A DNA stretch of 54,045 nt from BOKV01 sp041739465 (lineage in GTDB: Bacteria > Pseudomonadota > Alphaproteobacteria > Rhizobiales > Rhizobiaceae). Below the pieces are notes generated by a model. The model saw only the letters and a list, made by a program, of their open reading frames with translations. It was not told the DNA's origin and searched no databases. Made by a program: the position numbers and the translations under genes. The DNA is taken from the NCBI GenBank assembly GCA_041739465.1, contig JBGSNX010000043.1, forward strand, positions 1 to 54,045, in the 5' to 3' direction. This document shows, piece by piece, positions 52,488 through 54,045 of this stretch. Every line of letters starts with the position of its first letter. Within the stretch, counting starts at the first letter, position 1.

Positions 52488-54045
52488 TCAACCCTTCGCG
52501 CGCAGCTTTGCCAGTGCATCGGCAAGGATCTTGTCACGCCCGTAGACGTCCTCGCGGAAGTTGACCGTCCCGTCCTTGTTCACGAATGCGGTCAGATAGA
52601 CAATGTGCACAGGTATCGGGGTTTTGAGCTTCACGACGGTGTTCTTGCCACCGGCCACCACCGCGTCGATCTTCGCCCGGTCCCAGCCCTCCTGCTCCAG
52701 CAGCACTTGCGCCATCGTCAGCGGGTCTTTCAGCCGCAGGCAACCATGGCTGAAATACCGGCTTGAAGCGTCGAATTTCGCTTTGGCAGGCGTGTCGTGC
52801 ATGTAGACATTGAATTCATTGGGAAACATGAACTTCACGCGACCCAGCGCATTGCCCTTGCCCGGCTCCTGCCGGAGCGTGAACGGGAACTTGCCCTTGC
52901 CGTATTGCGACCAGTTGACCGACCCGGCACTGACTTTCTTGCCGCCGGAAAACACCGATATGTTCTGTGCTGCCAGCACTCCGGGATTGCTGCGCAGTTT
53001 CGGCAGATATTCATTGACGGCGATGGATGGCGGCACGCCCCAATACGGGTTGAATTCGACATATTCCATAACGTCGGAAAACTCCGGCGTGCGGTGGTAG
53101 GGCTGCCCTACCTGTATGACTTCCGCATGCACCGTGTCGTCGTTGCGCACCACCTTGACCACCTGGTCGGCAAGATTTGCGAAGATGTGGTACGGGCCGA
53201 AATCATTCTGCAGCCAGCGGTTTCGTTCAAGGTTGAGTTCCATTTCGAAGATGCGCCGCGACACCGGCACATTCATGGCAGCAATGGTCTGCTTTCCGAT
53301 GGTCCCGACCGCTTCAAGTCCGTGCAACTCCTGAAAGCGTTTCACCGCTTCGGCCAGCGACTGGTCATAGGTGTTGAGATCGCCTGCAAAAACGACATCG
53401 GACGGAAGCGTGCCTGCATCCTGCATCCGCTTGCGTATTGCAGGCATCCGTGGGTCGCTTGCGCCCGGCTTTAATGTGTCGCCTTCGGCAACCACCGAGA
53501 AGCCGCCCTGCCGCTCTATCCGGCGATAGCCCGAAAGCGCTTGGCGCAACCGCTCATAGCGGGCGGTGTGCGGAGCCAGCAGCCGCATGTAGGCCTTGAC
53601 CTGTTTTGTCTGCCGCAAATTGGAAAGGATGGTGTCGGTTGCCACGACCTTGGGGAACTTCACCAGTTCGCGGTTGACGTCGCGCGGGTTTACCCGGCCT
53701 GCATTCATGTGCTGGCCAAAAGCCACCGCGGCCAGCGAAAGCTCGATCTCAAGCGCAGCAAGCGCCGCCGGATCGGCAGCATTGAGTTGTTCAGCCAGCC
53801 TTGCCGCACCGTAGTCAGCCGGATCAAGCCCGTCTTCAAAAGCAAGGCCAAGTGCATCGACCATCTGCCTGGCATTGGCGCTTACGGTGCCGTTTGAAAT
53901 CCAGATCGGCGCATGGCCGACTGCCACATAATTGGCCTCGATCTCGCTCAGCCGGTTGCGCTGCGCTTCCGACTTTGCACCGGCCATTGCGGCGCCGAGC
54001 GCGTCGCGGATCGGCATGCCTTGCGAGCGGTCTTCCACCGGCGCC
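52488..54045 (-). CDS. L,D-transpeptidase, YcbB/LdtD-like (5' end outside window)
   Basis: At least 516 residues are coded, and the frame stays open to the window edge; GTG 54038 is not shown to be the start. Visible in order are a helical scaffold region, a peptidoglycan-binding domain (YDQSLAEAVKRFQELHGLEAVGTIGKQT) and a YkuD catalytic domain with YMHDTP and the active-site SHGCLRL. Proteins of this class form 3-3 crosslinks in peptidoglycan or attach proteins to it. The signal peptide would lie beyond the edge. The stop is 81 nt upstream of leuC. Confidence 0.93.
   Translation of the reverse strand, partial: APVEDRSQGMPIRDALGAAMAGAKSEAQRNRLSEIEANYVAVGHAPIWISNGTVSANARQMVDALGLAFEDGLDPADYGAARLAEQLNAADPAALAALEIELSLAAVAFGQHMNAGRVNPRDVNRELVKFPKVVATDTILSNLRQTKQVKAYMRLLAPHTARYERLRQALSGYRRIERQGGFSVVAEGDTLKPGASDPRMPAIRKRMQDAGTLPSDVVFAGDLNTYDQSLAEAVKRFQELHGLEAVGTIGKQTIAAMNVPVSRRIFEMELNLERNRWLQNDFGPYHIFANLADQVVKVVRNDDTVHAEVIQVGQPYHRTPEFSDVMEYVEFNPYWGVPPSIAVNEYLPKLRSNPGVLAAQNISVFSGGKKVSAGSVNWSQYGKGKFPFTLRQEPGKGNALGRVKFMFPNEFNVYMHDTPAKAKFDASSRYFSHGCLRLKDPLTMAQVLLEQEGWDRAKIDAVVAGGKNTVVKLKTPIPVHIVYLTAFVNKDGTVNFREDVYGRDKILADALAKLRAKG

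Overview
This window is chromosomal DNA of an alphaproteobacterium, most likely a member of the Hyphomicrobiales (the rhizobial/Brucella lineage). The evidence is gene order and gene content: rplU-rpmA near obgE-proB-proA-nadD-rsfS-rlmH-envC-ctpA; a compact atpHAGDC operon without the Fo genes; an mdh-sucCDAB...lpdA block; sdhCDAB; and a lipoprotein resembling Brucella Omp19. Base composition looks uniform by eye. I saw no insertion sequence, phage gene, integrase other than housekeeping xerC, or CRISPR array.

Layout. Positions 1-650 hold the tail of a TetR-type regulator, a tRNA-Ser(CGA) on the minus strand, and the promoter region of rplU. Positions 644-2447 carry rplU, with an unusual C-terminal extension, then rpmA, a terminator and an acetyltransferase gene. 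At 2455-3366 a SoxR gene and a small membrane-protein gene diverge around a near-consensus SoxR operator. After a metal-dependent phosphodiesterase-like gene comes a long plus-strand run (4271-14497): obgE, proB, proA, nadD, rsfS, rlmH, envC, ctpA, a divergent polysaccharide deacetylase, rppH and a GNAT gene. This run covers ribosome maturation, proline and NAD synthesis, cell-wall remodelling and RNA decapping.

From 14510 to 22552 the minus strand carries the F1 part of ATP synthase (atpHAGDC; AtpD has an alanine/lysine/proline-rich N-terminal extension), a small membrane protein and priA. Positions 22696-25751 on the plus strand hold a transaldolase-like gene, xerC, a TraB/GumN-family gene and a small exported protein.

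From 25831 to 36568 the minus strand holds the lower TCA block, in transcription order mdh, sucC, sucD, sucA, sucB, a caspase-like peptidase gene, a MAPEG membrane protein and lpdA. The exported caspase-like protease, with two tandem beta-rich repeats, lies between the E2 and E3 genes and is the most unexpected gene here. Upstream are zapE, the Omp19-like lipoprotein and a protein-tyrosine-phosphatase/arsenate-reductase-like gene whose catalytic cysteine is replaced by glycine.

Positions 39371-42901 hold an acyltransferase and a small oxidative-stress group (exported MsrA, OsmC, AhpD-like). Then comes sdhCDAB on the minus strand, with a periplasmic protein translationally coupled to the 3' end of sdhB. 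The right end has a GNAT gene, an AEC transporter, an SDR/phytanoyl-CoA-dioxygenase-like gene pair, a ChaC-type gamma-glutamylcyclotransferase, leuC and the 3' part of an L,D-transpeptidase gene cut by the window edge.

Most of the window is conserved core genome. Starts were reassigned in many places from ribosome-binding sites, terminators and usual family lengths; each entry says where. All functional names rest on reading the translated sequence and remembered family features, not on a database search.
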